Shown here piece after piece: positions 1-11,056 of a stretch of 64,000 nucleotides of DNA. The stretch spans positions 4,079 through 68,078 of the forward strand of contig NW_003546483.1 of NCBI RefSeq assembly GCF_000090795.2. The letters run 5' to 3'. The translations under genes were made by a program, and so were the position numbers. The notes under the pieces were generated by a model, which was not told the DNA's origin, searched no databases, and worked only from the letters and a program-made list of their open reading frames with translations. Position 1 is the first letter of the stretch; the number at the start of each line of letters is the position of its first letter. Source of the stretch: Amphimedon queenslandica. Taxonomy: Eukaryota > Porifera > Demospongiae > Haplosclerida > Niphatidae.

Positions 1-681
1 TTGGACATACTTGAAAAAATGGTGCATAGGCGCTTGGACAAGGAACAGGAAGACATACTGCAAGGAAGAAGAGGAAACCAAGAGATACAGACTGGCACTA
101 TCGTTGAGATGCATCGTCAAATAAACATCACTGATTCTACAAAACAGGATCTGGACAAGTGTCTGACTGACTCCATTGGTGATTTCTTCAAGGGAGACTT
201 TCTTGGTGGGTTTCAGCAGTTAGTTAAGGTTGGGGCTGACACTGTTCTAGGTAATGCGTCAGTTGGAGAGTACGAGACATCAGATATGTTTATCATTTGG
301 AATTCAAATGCACTCATACGTTGCGATTCTTACTATTATCGCTGGAATTTTACATCTTCAGGTGTCATCAATGATTCCGATGGTTGTGCTGGTGTACTTC
401 TTGTGAAACGTATCATTGATGCGACTAAAGTTGATCCGCAAGTGTTGACTTGGGCTATAACAAATCAAGTCATGAGAGATCTAGATCAAGATGACCATGA
501 CATGCATGAGGGATACTTACCCACTAGGCCCACTGTTGATGGTCCTAGGCCTGATGACATTGAGAAGCGAGCTGCCGAGGTTATTGACTCTGCTATGAAA
601 GTTCTTGAGAAAGTTGTTGAGTTTCAAGCTAAAGTAAAATTCATGGAAGATGGCCATATTGATAAGTCTGGTGACTCTTAG
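1..681 (+). CDS. Unrecognised protein, 3' part (5' end outside window)
   Basis: An open frame of 226 codons runs from the first base of the window to a TAG at 679-681. The frame is open at the window edge (first codon TTG), so the true start probably lies upstream. The visible protein has a charged N-terminal part, a hydrophobic and glycine-rich stretch near residues 60-85, an aromatic segment around residues 95-120 (DSYYYRWNF) and an acidic/basic helical C-terminus rich in Glu, Lys and Val. I see no signal peptide or clear membrane segment in this part. I do not recognise a family. It is followed by 365 bp of AT-rich DNA and then the 3' end of SLC8B1 on the opposite strand, so the two are convergent. 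Codon composition looks coding; the function is unknown. Confidence 0.55.
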   Translation: MDILEKMVHRRLDKEQEDILQGRRGNQEIQTGTIVEMHRQINITDSTKQDLDKCLTDSIGDFFKGDFLGGFQQLVKVGADTVLGNASVGEYETSDMFIIWNSNALIRCDSYYYRWNFTSSGVINDSDGCAGVLLVKRIIDATKVDPQVLTWAITNQVMRDLDQDDHDMHEGYLPTRPTVDGPRPDDIEKRAAEVIDSAMKVLEKVVEFQAKVKFMEDGHIDKSGDS

Positions 682-1046
682 CTGCATGGTTTTTGAATTG
701 ATATCGTTTTCTATAGTTACATTTTAATAGAGTTTAGAACTTTTTTTATTATTGTGTTATTTCTTAAAACATAAATAGTGATTGGATTATAGTAATAATT
801 ATAATATCTGATTTTTTGAGAGAAAATAAAGATACAATCTACAGTATAAAGGGCATAAATATAGAATCAGAAGGTCCAAGTGTGTACATGCTTATTTCAT
901 CACTTAGATCTAAATGCATACTTTTGATCATGATAAATCACAATTAATATACAGACACACTATAATACAGCATTAGTAATAATAATAATCAATCAATCAA
1001 TTCATTATTGTAGCTATACATAATATTTGAGTGAGAAAGAGTACAT
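682..1046. other. AT-rich intergenic stretch
   Basis: This is the space between two convergent 3' ends. It is AT-rich, with short (AAT)n and (AATC)n runs near 975-1000. I see no gene or repeat in it; it probably holds the 3' UTRs of both neighbours. Confidence 0.5.
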
Positions 1047-4018
1047 TCAAACAGGTTCTAAAACGTTTGGAATTGAGATATTGAACACTTTAGCCTCTGC
1101 AAGTATGACAACAATTAAGAATGTCACGTAAAACACAAAGAGACAAATCCCATATACTCTTTTCATTTTGAACCGAAGGATGGAACTTATTACCAGTGAC
1201 GATGAAAGACTCAGTAATAAAAAGAGGGCGGCAAACATTTGAACTTGAGTAAAGTACAGCTATAAGGAGAAGACATAGAAAGAGTGAAGTAGAATTAATT
1301 TTACAATTTTTTAGCTCCTCTCTAACTTTTCCTTCCTCCCTATCTCTCTGTTCCTCAAACTAAAACTGTGCTTTCTCACTCTCTCCTTCTCTTTCTCTCT
1401 CTCCCTCCTTTTCTCTCTTCTCTTTCTCTCACTCCAAATGTCAATCCTTCAGATCCAATTGCTTTAACAGTAGACGCTATACCAATTCCTAATAACATAT
1501 CTAGTGGGAGGAGCTTAGTCAAGAAAACAACGCCCACGCTAATTTTCACACTAATTATCAACATTATAGTATGAAAGACCATACCCACCCATTACAATTA
1601 ATTAACTATATAAAAGGATACTCAGTAGTGGTCCTCCGAAACAAGCGCCAATCGCCATACGAGGGAATCCTTGTCTTGCCATGGTGACGTTAGCCACAGC
1701 ATCTGATGAAATTAAAAAGTTTATTATATTGGCGAAATTATTAAAATTCAAACTTAAAAAAATAATTAATCAATAACTAATAATAATGGTGGCGTGCATT
1801 TATTTATCTCTTTGTTGGCATTACCTCCAATGCTGTTACCCCAAGCTAATAGTGTAATTCCTAATATCCCATCAGATAAATCAATCACTATACCAAATAC
1901 CTAAACAAAATAATACATTGGTTATCTAGGATACTAATACGGTACTTGTAATAGATTGACTATTTCATTGGCAATGGTGTATATCCATACAACAGCAACC
2001 AGGAACCCAACCCAAGCAAACACCTGTAGATAGAGATGGAGAGAGATTGCATGAGTAAAGATAAATGTACAGTATATAGCCCATGGTTTTTTCAAAAAAT
2101 GGCTCCGAAATGACCCCCAAGTTTTATTACATTTTTTGATACATATTGATGCCCTTATGCTATGTAGAAAATTTGAGCTAATTCCGACTTCAATTTTTCG
2201 AGTTATGACCATTTTTAAAAAACTCCAAATTTCAGAAAAATGTCCTGTACTATAATAGCCCATGTTTTTTTCCAAAAAATGGCTCCGAAATCACCTCCAA
2301 TTTTTATTACATTTTCTGATACACATTGATGTACTTATGCTACGTAGAAAGTTTGAGTTGATTCCGACTTCAATTTTTCGAGTTATGACCATTTTTTTTA
2401 AAAACTCCAAATTTCAGAAAAATGCCCTGTACTATAGCCCATGGTTTTTTCCAAAAAATGGCTCCGAAATCACCCCCAATTTTTATTACATTTTTTGATA
2501 CATATTGATGTACTTATGCTACGTAGAAAGTTTGAGCCAATTCCAACTTCAATTTTTTGAGTTATGACCATTTTTTAAAAACTCCAAATTTTGGAAAAAT
2601 ACCCTGTACTATAGCCCATGGTTTTTTTCAAAAAATGGCTCCAAAATTACCCCCAATTTTTATTACATTTTCTGATACACATTGATGTACTTATGCTACA
2701 TAGAAAGTTTGAGATGATTCCGACTAAAAGTTTTTGGGTTATATGGACTATAGCTCATGCTTTTCCCAAAAATTGTCCCTTACATTCTAAATCACAATTA
2801 CACCATATTATGTTTCTTACACAATGATATCTTGGAGGCTTATCATTCGATGAAGTGAATGCAACAAGAATTGCTAGACAGACTCCAAAGACAAAAGCTA
2901 TGACAATAGCAGGGAATACTCCACCAATCATCTTAAAACCCACTGGAGGAGAGAAATAAAAAATAAATATAAAATGAAACAAGAGAGAGAGAGAGAGAAG
3001 AGTGGGAAAAAGGAGAGAGAAAAAGAGACAGAATAAAGACCAAAAAATTAGAAGCAGGAAGAAAAAAAGTATTACATTTTGTTGTTAGACTAATAAACAC
3101 TGGTGCTGTGACACACTGTATGATGGTCAGCCATCTATTCCAGTTGTCATTATCTTCATCTTTATCAATGACAGGTACTGTGATGTTTAATAATAGTCCA
3201 GCAGGTACCTGGAATAATGTGAAGAGAGAGTAATAGCCATTCATGTTTTTACAAAAAGTACATCATGTACATGTACTTAGTGATTTAAAATTAAGATTGC
3301 ACTAAATTTGCAGTTACTTTTAAGGTCTCATATATTTTTCCGGCTTTCCCAAGGTCTCTGAAAGACTCTCCAAAAGGCCAGAGAGCTAACAATAGCTTTA
3401 TAAAAGGATGTCGTGCCTTTGGCGTCTCAAAAACGGTTTCCCTTTGGTCCCAAGAAGACATCAAAGGAGACTCTTCATCATCACCTTCACCCTCGGTCTC
3501 TCGATTATTGTCAGAAGCCCCTCCTCCTGCCCCACCCCCTCCATCACTTTTATGCGAAGCACTCAAATCTAGACATAAAATAAAAACAGAGTAAAATTTT
3601 CAAAATGGCCACCCCATACCCAAATGAGATCCCCTTGATCTAGAAGAGCTTCTTGATCGTCGCTCCAGCAGTGGGCTCGGTCTAGGCGAGTGATGCGCAG
3701 GATGCAAGTGATGCTGATGAAAGACCTCCTTTCTATAAGCATGGTGCCAGATCTTGGACAGATTTGGGTTAGCACCCACAGCCACTAAACCGACATCCTC
3801 CGTTATGTCCAGTGCGCCTGATATCGTCCTGCGTAGTCTCCGGGGAGAAACAGAGCGAGGGGTGGGGGGTCTGGCCGGGAGAGGGGAGGGCAGTCTGTCT
3901 CTTGATTCTTCTTCTTCTTCTTCATCTGATACACCGTACACGTGTTGGGAGGCTATGATGGCACACGAGTGAGTGAGCTCACTTTCATGCTGAGAGAAGA
4001 GGAGAAGGACAATGACAT

Positions 4019-4049
<31 letters not shown>

Positions 4050-5283
4050 GGGAGAAGGGAGGGAGAGAGAGAGAGTGAATTATAAAACTGACATAAATGT
4101 ATTACAAAATCGTATTATGCGTATTATGTAAATTGCATTATTACATTTGTAATTGTATAAATCACATTTGCAGAATACACATAGACATTGTAATGTATTG
4201 TAAAGCTGGCAATACTGTATTGGCGAGAGTTATATTTGGCAATTTGTTATAAATTTTTCATTTGTCAGGCTTTACATTGTCAATTTAGCAGCCATGTTTC
4301 ATTGAGCATGTGAATAATGACACAAAATGGCAAAAAATTTTATGTTGGCAGTTTCTATTGTTATTCCACCAATATTGATTCCATGCCAAATATTTTCAGC
4401 TACATACATATACAGTATTTATTATTATTATTATTATTATCATTATTATTATTATTTACTTGTTCAGTGTTTACTAGTTGATGGTGTCCACTTGTTTCAT
4501 GATCAGGAGACCCTTCTACAATAATCTTAACATTTGACGAAGGAGGAGGAGGGGGAGGAGGAGGTGAAGGAGATGGAGGGAGGTGCCCATTCCTTATAAT
4601 AACAGGAGTCTCCTCATCTACTGGTGCAGCTGTGGAGCGACTATTGTATAACTCTTGTCCCTCGGGTTTAGGCTGAGGCTCTGGAGAGAGAGAGAGGGGG
4701 GGGAAAGAGAGAGAGAGGGGGGGGGGAGAGAGGTAGGAGAGAGAGAGGGGAGAGAGAGAGAAAGAAAATGAAAGAGGAAGGAGAGTGAAGCATGTCTGCT
4801 TACTTGGTATGTCGCCTGTTCCACTCAAGCCTTTCTTCTTCCATTTTTGATACACTAATCGACCAAATATTACAACTAAAACATACGTGACATAGAGACA
4901 TATGAATCCTAAGGAAAAAGCAGAAAGGAATTAAGAAAAAAGAAGAATGGATAGTAGAGAATCTAAAACTAAATGCTACATTTTCAATTTCTCTAATAAT
5001 ACTGTATCAGTTAAATTCAAAACTGAAATAAGTGAAATTCCAAACTTCAAGTCAACAGCACCTGATAAAACGACACTCAGAATTCCCATACCTAGTGAAA
5101 TTCCAATGTTCATGCTGTTGTTCCAGAGTATGAAGAATGTCCAGTAAACTGCTCCTAAGTAGAAGACCAGGTCTCTCATATATGGCCGTCTTGTCAGTGT
5201 GAAAGGCTTTGAAATGACGACAGCACCAACTACAACAGTAGTGACAAACATACCAGCACCTGGGGAGAGAAATAGGAGAGAGA

Positions 5284-5325
<42 letters not shown>

Positions 5326-5984
5326 GGGAAAGGGAGAGAGAGAGGAGGTAGAAGCGACATACATGTACATGTATGAGAGAGAAGAAGGGAAGGAAGTAGG
5401 AGAGAGAATCAAAAAGAGAGTGGGAGAAAGTTGTTTTTAGATAGTTGTGGTACAGGTACATGTACATAAACTAATTTTAAACAAACCAGGTTACTCTTGC
5501 TTATCATTATTTAGAATGTACATGTAGGACAAACAACAACAAAACACTATATGAAACACAAACAAGATAAAAATAAAAATAAACAATAATAAATTAGAGC
5601 TGGTCTTTCATACCAAATAAAGCACCAAAAGCAAGGCTGGCCCTCTTAGCATCAGGTTGGTTGATTGCAGCAAGAGCACTGAATATATCAGGGGCACCAT
5701 TACCAAAGGCAAGGAGAGTGACACCGTAAGAAAGAAGAAAAGAGAAAAGGAGAGAGAGAGAGAGAAGGAATGAAGAAGAGTTAAGGAAATCTAAGAGTCA
5801 AATTTAAATGAAATTATAATCATTGTGAGACTTGTTATATCAATGGAATAATGGTAAAGGAGGATATAGCTACATTCTGGCTTAAGTGAAGAACTTGTGA
5901 TATGACAGTAAGAGCTGGACAAAAACTAGAGGGAGGGAGGGAGGGAGGGAGGGAGGGAGGGAGGGAGGGAGGGAGGGAGGGAGA

Positions 5985-6041
<57 letters not shown>

Positions 6042-7276
6042 AGGAGATATGTTAAAATGCTGACAGTGGTTACAATAACTCACTATTCTTCAGCCGTTGT
6101 GCCCAAGAATATGAACAGGAACAATAACCAAAAAAACTGCAAGAATAACATAATAACTAGCTATACCACACCTCAGCAAAAACAGACAATGCATCACAAG
6201 TGCACATGAATAATAGATAATTTAATGAAGAGCATAATTGTGAGAGTCACAAAAATGTACTGCTATTATAACTTTCAAAGTTACAGGTGTCTATGGGACA
6301 CGACTCTTTTAAGCATGATAGGAACAATTACTAGAGACAGATGGACAATGGGAACAACAACCCTGCAAACACTATGCACCTTTTCACATTCACAGGAGAT
6401 AAACATTATATGGACTGATAATGTAACATGCTGTAACTACATTTGTACAAGACTATCAAACTTTATGACCATGCAAGGAAAGTGAGTCTATGATAATAAT
6501 AATATTTATTTATTCATTGTGCTGGAGCTAGAACAACATTCATATATTTCCTTTCTATTTTCCTTCTCTTCTTTCCTAATCTCTCTCTTTTTCTCTTACC
6601 AGTATAATCATTGTTAGTGGTAGCAGTTTCAATGGCATTATGCAGTAAACGAACTCAAAGTAGGTGAAAATTCCAGCGTCGCTTTTGCAGGCTGGAACCG
6701 TCTGTACAAACTTACACAGGACTGTCTGGTTCTTCTTCTGGTCTTCGCTTAACTTGTGGATGGAGGCACACTGCATTGATTGATAATAAATAATGTTTGT
6801 GATTTTAAAAGTAAACGAAAATAGCAATGAGCAGGTATGTGTACAGGTACAGGGTTAAGATTCTTTAAATTTCATAATACCAATTAAAGAGAAGGCTTAG
6901 ATGTACATGAGTATAATATGAATGTAATGGCTGACTTAGCCTAGCCTGCATACAAAGCAAAAGTATTAGAAAATTGAGCTACAAATTAATAAATACTTTC
7001 TACAGTAAAACATAATTTTCCCTCCCTCCCTCTCCTTGCCTCTCGTATCTCATTTGCTGTCCCTAGTGAGAAGTTGATAGAGAGAAGGTGCCTTTGACTG
7101 AAAGAGAGAGAAGATGAGGAGGAAGACTCGCTCGTCTCCTCAAGCCACCAGAACTGATAGGCAGTCCTGCTGGTGTGAGCAACCATCCATAGAAAGACCA
7201 GTGACACCCCGAGGAGACCAAAGGCTCTCCTAAGCTTCCTGACCTCCAATATCCCACACTGATACTCGTAGTACAT
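1047..7276 (-). CDS. SLC8B1: Mitochondrial sodium/calcium exchanger NCLX
   Basis: A multi-exon gene for the inner-membrane Na+/Ca2+(Li+) exchanger that extrudes Ca2+ from mitochondria (family role). Both alpha-repeats are seen: alpha-1 AFGNGAPDIFSALAAI (exon ending at 5725) and alpha-2 AWGNSIG joined to DAVANVTMARQGFPRM and ACFGGPLLNMLLGIG (exons near 1828-1903, 1622-1706 and 1432-1500). The N-terminal exon (about 7013-7276) has a hydrophobic anchor; a Cys-containing extracellular-type segment follows at 6600-6772. Further exons: 6084-6136, 5868-5925, about 5614-5725, 5062-5261, 4800-4910, then a long low-complexity Pro/Ser/Glu cytosolic loop (about 3300-4680), then the second membrane half (3070-3210, 2830-2945, 1948-2025). 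The C-terminus matches the NCLX end (RVYGICLFVFY). Two introns carry U12-type signals (5726-5867 and 1501-1621). The loop is unusually rich in Pro and Ser. Smaller exon ends are approximate. Confidence 0.88.
1501..1621 (-). other. U12-type GT-AG intron in SLC8B1
   Basis: On the minus strand the donor is GTATCCTTTT and the acceptor CCCACTAG. A TTTCTTGAC branch-like motif lies about 18 nt before the acceptor. The join restores CFGGPLLNMLLGIG across a split Asn codon (phase 1). These are textbook minor-spliceosome spacings. Confidence 0.75.
2078..2775. repeat. Tandem array of ~178-bp palindrome-associated repeats (subfamily B), about 4 copies
   Basis: Units start near 2078, 2257, 2434 and 2611 at about 178-bp spacing; the last is cut short. 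Each runs from CTATAGCCCATGG through GGCTCCGAAAT and a core containing ATGCTACGTAGAAAGTTTGAG to CCCTGTACTATAG, where the next begins. The array lies in an SLC8B1 intron. The core is shared with subfamily A (see 26455-27095). Confidence 0.8.
5726..5867 (-). other. U12-type AT-AC intron in SLC8B1
   Basis: Read on the minus strand the intron begins ATATCCTCC and ends TTAC. Joining the flanking exons gives LSQNVA then GVTLLAFGNG, the expected uninterrupted alpha-1 region, in phase 0. A TTCCTTAAC branch-site match lies at 5780-5788. It is about 56 nt from the acceptor, longer than usual for this class, with a (CT)n tract in between. A canonical GT-AG reading would lose conserved residues or insert a pyrimidine-encoded stretch. 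Confidence 0.75.
5929..6042. repeat. (GGGA)n/(GA)n microsatellite
   Basis: A purine tract on the plus strand, a (CT)n/(CCCT)n tract in the sense of SLC8B1. It lies directly upstream of the exon whose acceptor is at 5926-5927 and supplies its polypyrimidine tract. Similar tracts sit at about 2978-3030, 4020-4075, 4682-4765 and 5274-5345 in the same gene. Confidence 0.85.
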
Positions 7277-7431
7277 TTTACTGTACTACTACTACTACTA
7301 AAATGCTGCTCTCTTGACTCCAATTGAATCAGAAACTTAACATTTTTCCAAGCAGCAATTAGGCGTGGTTAAAAAACTGGGAGGGGCTAATATGGGCGGA
7401 TCTCTCGGTTCTAACCACGCCTAATTTTGCT
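7277..7431. promoter_or_regulatory. Divergent promoter SLC8B1 / GPATCH3 with 15-bp inverted repeat
   Basis: 155 bp separate the two start codons. A perfect inverted repeat flanks the region: AATTAGGCGTGGTTA at 7357-7371 and its reverse complement at 7412-7426. The core CCACGCC resembles a CACCC/KLF-type box (inference). There is no clear TATA box. Confidence 0.6.
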
Positions 7432-10400
7432 ATGAGCTCGCAAATTGATAATTCTGTGTCTTATTTTCTTTTAGGTAATATTCCCCGTGGATTCCGCTCG
7501 TACAACTTAAGAGCTTATTTCTCTCATTTGGTGGAAAAAGAGGCGTTCGTTTGCTTTCATTTCAGACACAGGCCAGAGTTTCTGAATAATTCTGGAGGAC
7601 CAGCCACGCCCTCTGGCAACGAAAAGACCACACCTACAGCCAGCAAACATAAAGATGTAAACACTGAACAGAAAACGATGTCGAGAACAGAAAACGAAAC
7701 TGTTGACGACACTAGTTTTATCGATTATACAAAAACAACTACAAGAAGCAGCGAAACTGCACAAAACTTTAATGCAGATGCGGCAGTACAAGCTAATACT
7801 CATTGCTGTCCATTATCAGTAAAGAGTGAGCATGTGAAGGAGCTATTGAGTTATAATGGTAAACACTGGACTGATGGTAATGATGATATTATGAGGGAGA
7901 GGGTGAGGATACAAGCTCTCAAGTTACGGAGTGAAGAGTCGACTAGTGAAGGTCACGAATTGTAATAATGTAGATAATGAATAACTGGGCGATTGATTTT
8001 AGGGCCAATTTTTGGATTGCTTATTAAAAATTAAAGATTGTACTGCAAAAATTAAAATTAATTATTAAAAGTCATTTTACGGCACAGGGTCATGAGTCAA
8101 ATTTCATCAAAAATTAAAAAGAGAGAATTTTTCATTTAAAATTTTTTTTCAGATGCATATACATGTACTTATATGGTGTAAAAAGTTTGAGTTGATTCTG
8201 ATCAAAACTGGATTTTTTTATGAATTTTTAAACCTGTTCAAAATTTGGGCCAAAAATGAAGATGAGCAAAATTTCAATTTTTATATTTTTTTCTAATACA
8301 TATACATGTTCTTATGCTGTATAGAAAGTTTGAGCTGATTTTAGATTTTTTACGAATTTTTAAAGCTGCTAAAAAATCAGGCCAAAGTCTGTGATAATAG
8401 CCTTTGCTTTTTTTCAAAAATTGGCTCATTTTAATTATGATTTGTTTTAAAGAAATGCCTACAATTATTCATTTTACTACAATTAATAGGTTCCCACAAA
8501 CAGAATAATAGTCTGAGCAGTGATCAGATTCTCTCTCTTGTTGAATTCAGCCCACCATCTTCAATGCCTCAAGGAAACATTGGTACCTCCCTAAAAGTAT
8601 TTCAAAATCTAATAAGAACCTGTCGGCTTCCTCCAAGTGTCATCAAAAAACTTAGACTCGTTTTCCCATCTCATTCAAAGCGATATGGTGCTGTGCCACT
8701 AGACTATGGCATTGCGAAAAAAGGAAAGTCTCTCTCAGATTTTAGAAAAGACGAACTGAAGCAACCAGCTGGTAGGAAAAAAAGGAAGTTGGAGGAAGAA
8801 GAGGATAGAGTGGAATTAGAGGAAGAAGATGAAGAAATTGAGCAAGAAAACGTATTCTATATACATCTCTCATTACAATATTCTCCATTTTTAATCATTT
8901 TATTCTCCATTATTTTTAAATAAAAATATTTATATATTAATTTAATTATTTTTTGTAGGAGAATGACGACTTTGGAGCTGAGGATTGGGAAAGATATGAA
9001 GCACTTCATGATGATGTTGACAAGCAGGTACAGCAACTTGCATGTATATGCTTTCATCGATGGTCAAGCTATGCTCAACCATTATCAAAGTCCTTGTACA
9101 TACCTTTTAATATATGCACCTCCAAAAGTGCTTGTACATACCAGAATTAATGAGGATTAGTTTTTGTGTACTATAACTTGTGAATTGAGCAGAAATGCAG
9201 TCCTTGTACATACCTTTGTACATACCAGAATTAATGATGATTAGTTTGTGCTTGTGAAGTGAGCAGAAATGCAGCTTGCCTTTATAGTCCTGAATTTTAT
9301 AATAGCTCTTCCTAAACCTCTTCCTTCCTAGGACAGAACATCAGAGAGACTTTTTGAGGATGAAATGGAAGTAACTTGGGACAAGGGAAGCAGTGGGCTA
9401 GTCTTCTATACTGATGCCAGTTACTGGCACCAGCAAGAAGGAGGTTAAAGGCTTGTATCATAATTAGGATTAGATTAATATGTTTTGCGCAGATTTTGAT
9501 GAGCAATGTTCACAAGAGGATGACTGGGATGTTGATATGAGCTTATACTACGGATATGGTAAGAAGAAAATGAGTTTGAGTCATAGGACTTTCATTTCGT
9601 GGCTTCCTATGCCTTTGTTGATGAAATACCTTGTATTATAGTACAGGGTCTTTAGCAGCAACTTTAAAAGCTCGTAAAATATTTAATTTTGATCAGAATC
9701 AGCTCAAACTTTCTATGCAACATAAGTACTTGTATATGCATCAGAAAGTATTATAAAAATGGAGAATTCTCTACTTTTCATTTTTGGCAAAATTTGGTCC
9801 TCGACCCTGTACTATAGTACAGGGACTTTGGCCCGATTTTTGAGAAACTTCAAAAATTTGTAAAAAATGAATTTTGATTGGAATCAACTCAAACTTTCTA
9901 CGCAACATAAGTACTTGTATATGCATCAAAAAATATTATAAAAATGAAGAATTTTCTACTTTTCATTTTTGGCTAAATTTGGTCCATGACCCTGTACTAT
10001 AGTACAGGGACTTTGTCCCGATTTTTGAGAAACTTCAAAAATTTGTAAAAAATGAATTTTTGATTGGAATCTGTTCAAACTTGCTACGCAACTAATATCA
10101 TAAATATATGTGTAGGTTTCAGAAAAATTATTAAAATGGAGAATTCTCATATTGCCATTTTTATGAAATTTGACTTTTTAATAAAATTCATAAAAAATCC
10201 AAGTTTTGTCAGAATCTGATTCAAGTTGATACACAACATAAGGTCACATATATGTATTTGAAAAAGTTCTTCCTTAGGTCAAAATCCTAAATTTAAAATC
10301 CTAATTTCTATGAAAAATTACTATTACACTAGTGGCATGTAGTCTTTTATTATAGCCTACTGTACTTCTTTCTATTATACCACAATTGACACTCTCAGCT

Positions 10401-10972
10401 CTAAGCTATTTTGAAGCTGCTCCTTTATCTGCCCATTCAAAAATTAAATTATAGTCTTATAACCTGTAGAGAGTGCAGATAAACCGGCTAGAGATATGAG
10501 GGACATGGAGATTGAGAAGAGGCTTAGAGCTGGTGAAGATTTGCAAGACATAGTAAAGAAAAAACCAACAGAAGTATAAAAATTTTTTATAATAATGCAT
10601 TATAGCTCATTATGTTCTGCAATATAGAGTTTTGGTAGAAAAATAATGAAGGAGAAAGGTTGGAAAGAAGGCACTGGACTAGGTCCATCATCTTTAGGAA
10701 TCTCAGAGCCAGTGGAAGCTGAAGGACAGAGCTCGCACTGTAAAACAGGACTGGGGTATGTTATTAAGCTCCAAGAATCTGGGCAATTTGAAGTGACATG
10801 TTTCAGGTATAGAGGTGAAAAATTAACATTAAAGCCACAGGCAAGAAAAAAGACAAGAGAAGTTTTAATTCCAACAATTTACGACGAGAAAGATGAAGAA
10901 AAGGATACTGTAATGAAACGCGGACCTCCGACTGTTTTAAAATATAGAGACAAATCATTTCCATCAAGATAA
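7432..10972 (+). CDS. GPATCH3: G-patch domain-containing protein 3
   Basis: Seven exons (7432-7951, 8490-8851, 8959-9027, 9332-9443, 9493-9558, 10470-10573, 10628-10972) sum to 525 codons plus stop with consistent phases, close to the vertebrate length. The N-terminus (IPRGFRSYNLRAYFSHL, then FVCFHFRHRPE) matches the family's RRM-like start. The middle has MPQGNIGTSLKVFQNLIRTC, the WERYEALHDDVD segment, and an acidic region with GSSGLVFYTDASYW. The last exon holds the G-patch (GWKEGTGLGPSSLG ... KTGLGY). The vertebrate protein is reported as a nuclear/cytosolic regulator of RLR signalling and of transcription; in a sponge the role is unknown. It is divergent from SLC8B1 and ends 84 bp from the next gene's 3' end. 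Introns 1 and 5 carry palindrome-associated repeats. Confidence 0.92.
8075..8440 (+). repeat. Palindrome-associated repeat, subfamily A, two degraded units
   Basis: In GPATCH3 intron 1. Both units hold the core (ATACATGT.CTTATG ... AGTTTGAG.TGATT) and the GGCCAAA end, but the terminal palindrome has decayed. Confidence 0.65.
9630..10330 (-). repeat. Palindrome-associated repeat array, subfamily A, reverse orientation
   Basis: In GPATCH3 intron 5. Perfect copies of CCCTGTACTATAGTACAGGG lie at 9805-9824 and 9990-10009, 185 bp apart. A worn copy lies near 9631-9648. Units read GGCCCGATTTTTGAGAAAC then the reversed core. A more degraded unit follows to about 10330. Confidence 0.82.
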
Positions 10973-11056
10973 ATAATTGATAAATAAATTATAATAATTA
11001 TTACTATTATCATACACAGTTCATTGTTAAACATTCATGTACATTATCATTGTTTT

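Noticed and set aside
2262-2827. ORFs of about 70-80 codons with FSKKWLRN...FLLHFLIHIDVLML
   Set aside because: Translations of the palindrome-associated repeat; the same 'protein' recurs at 49156, 49888 and 30121, always within repeat units.
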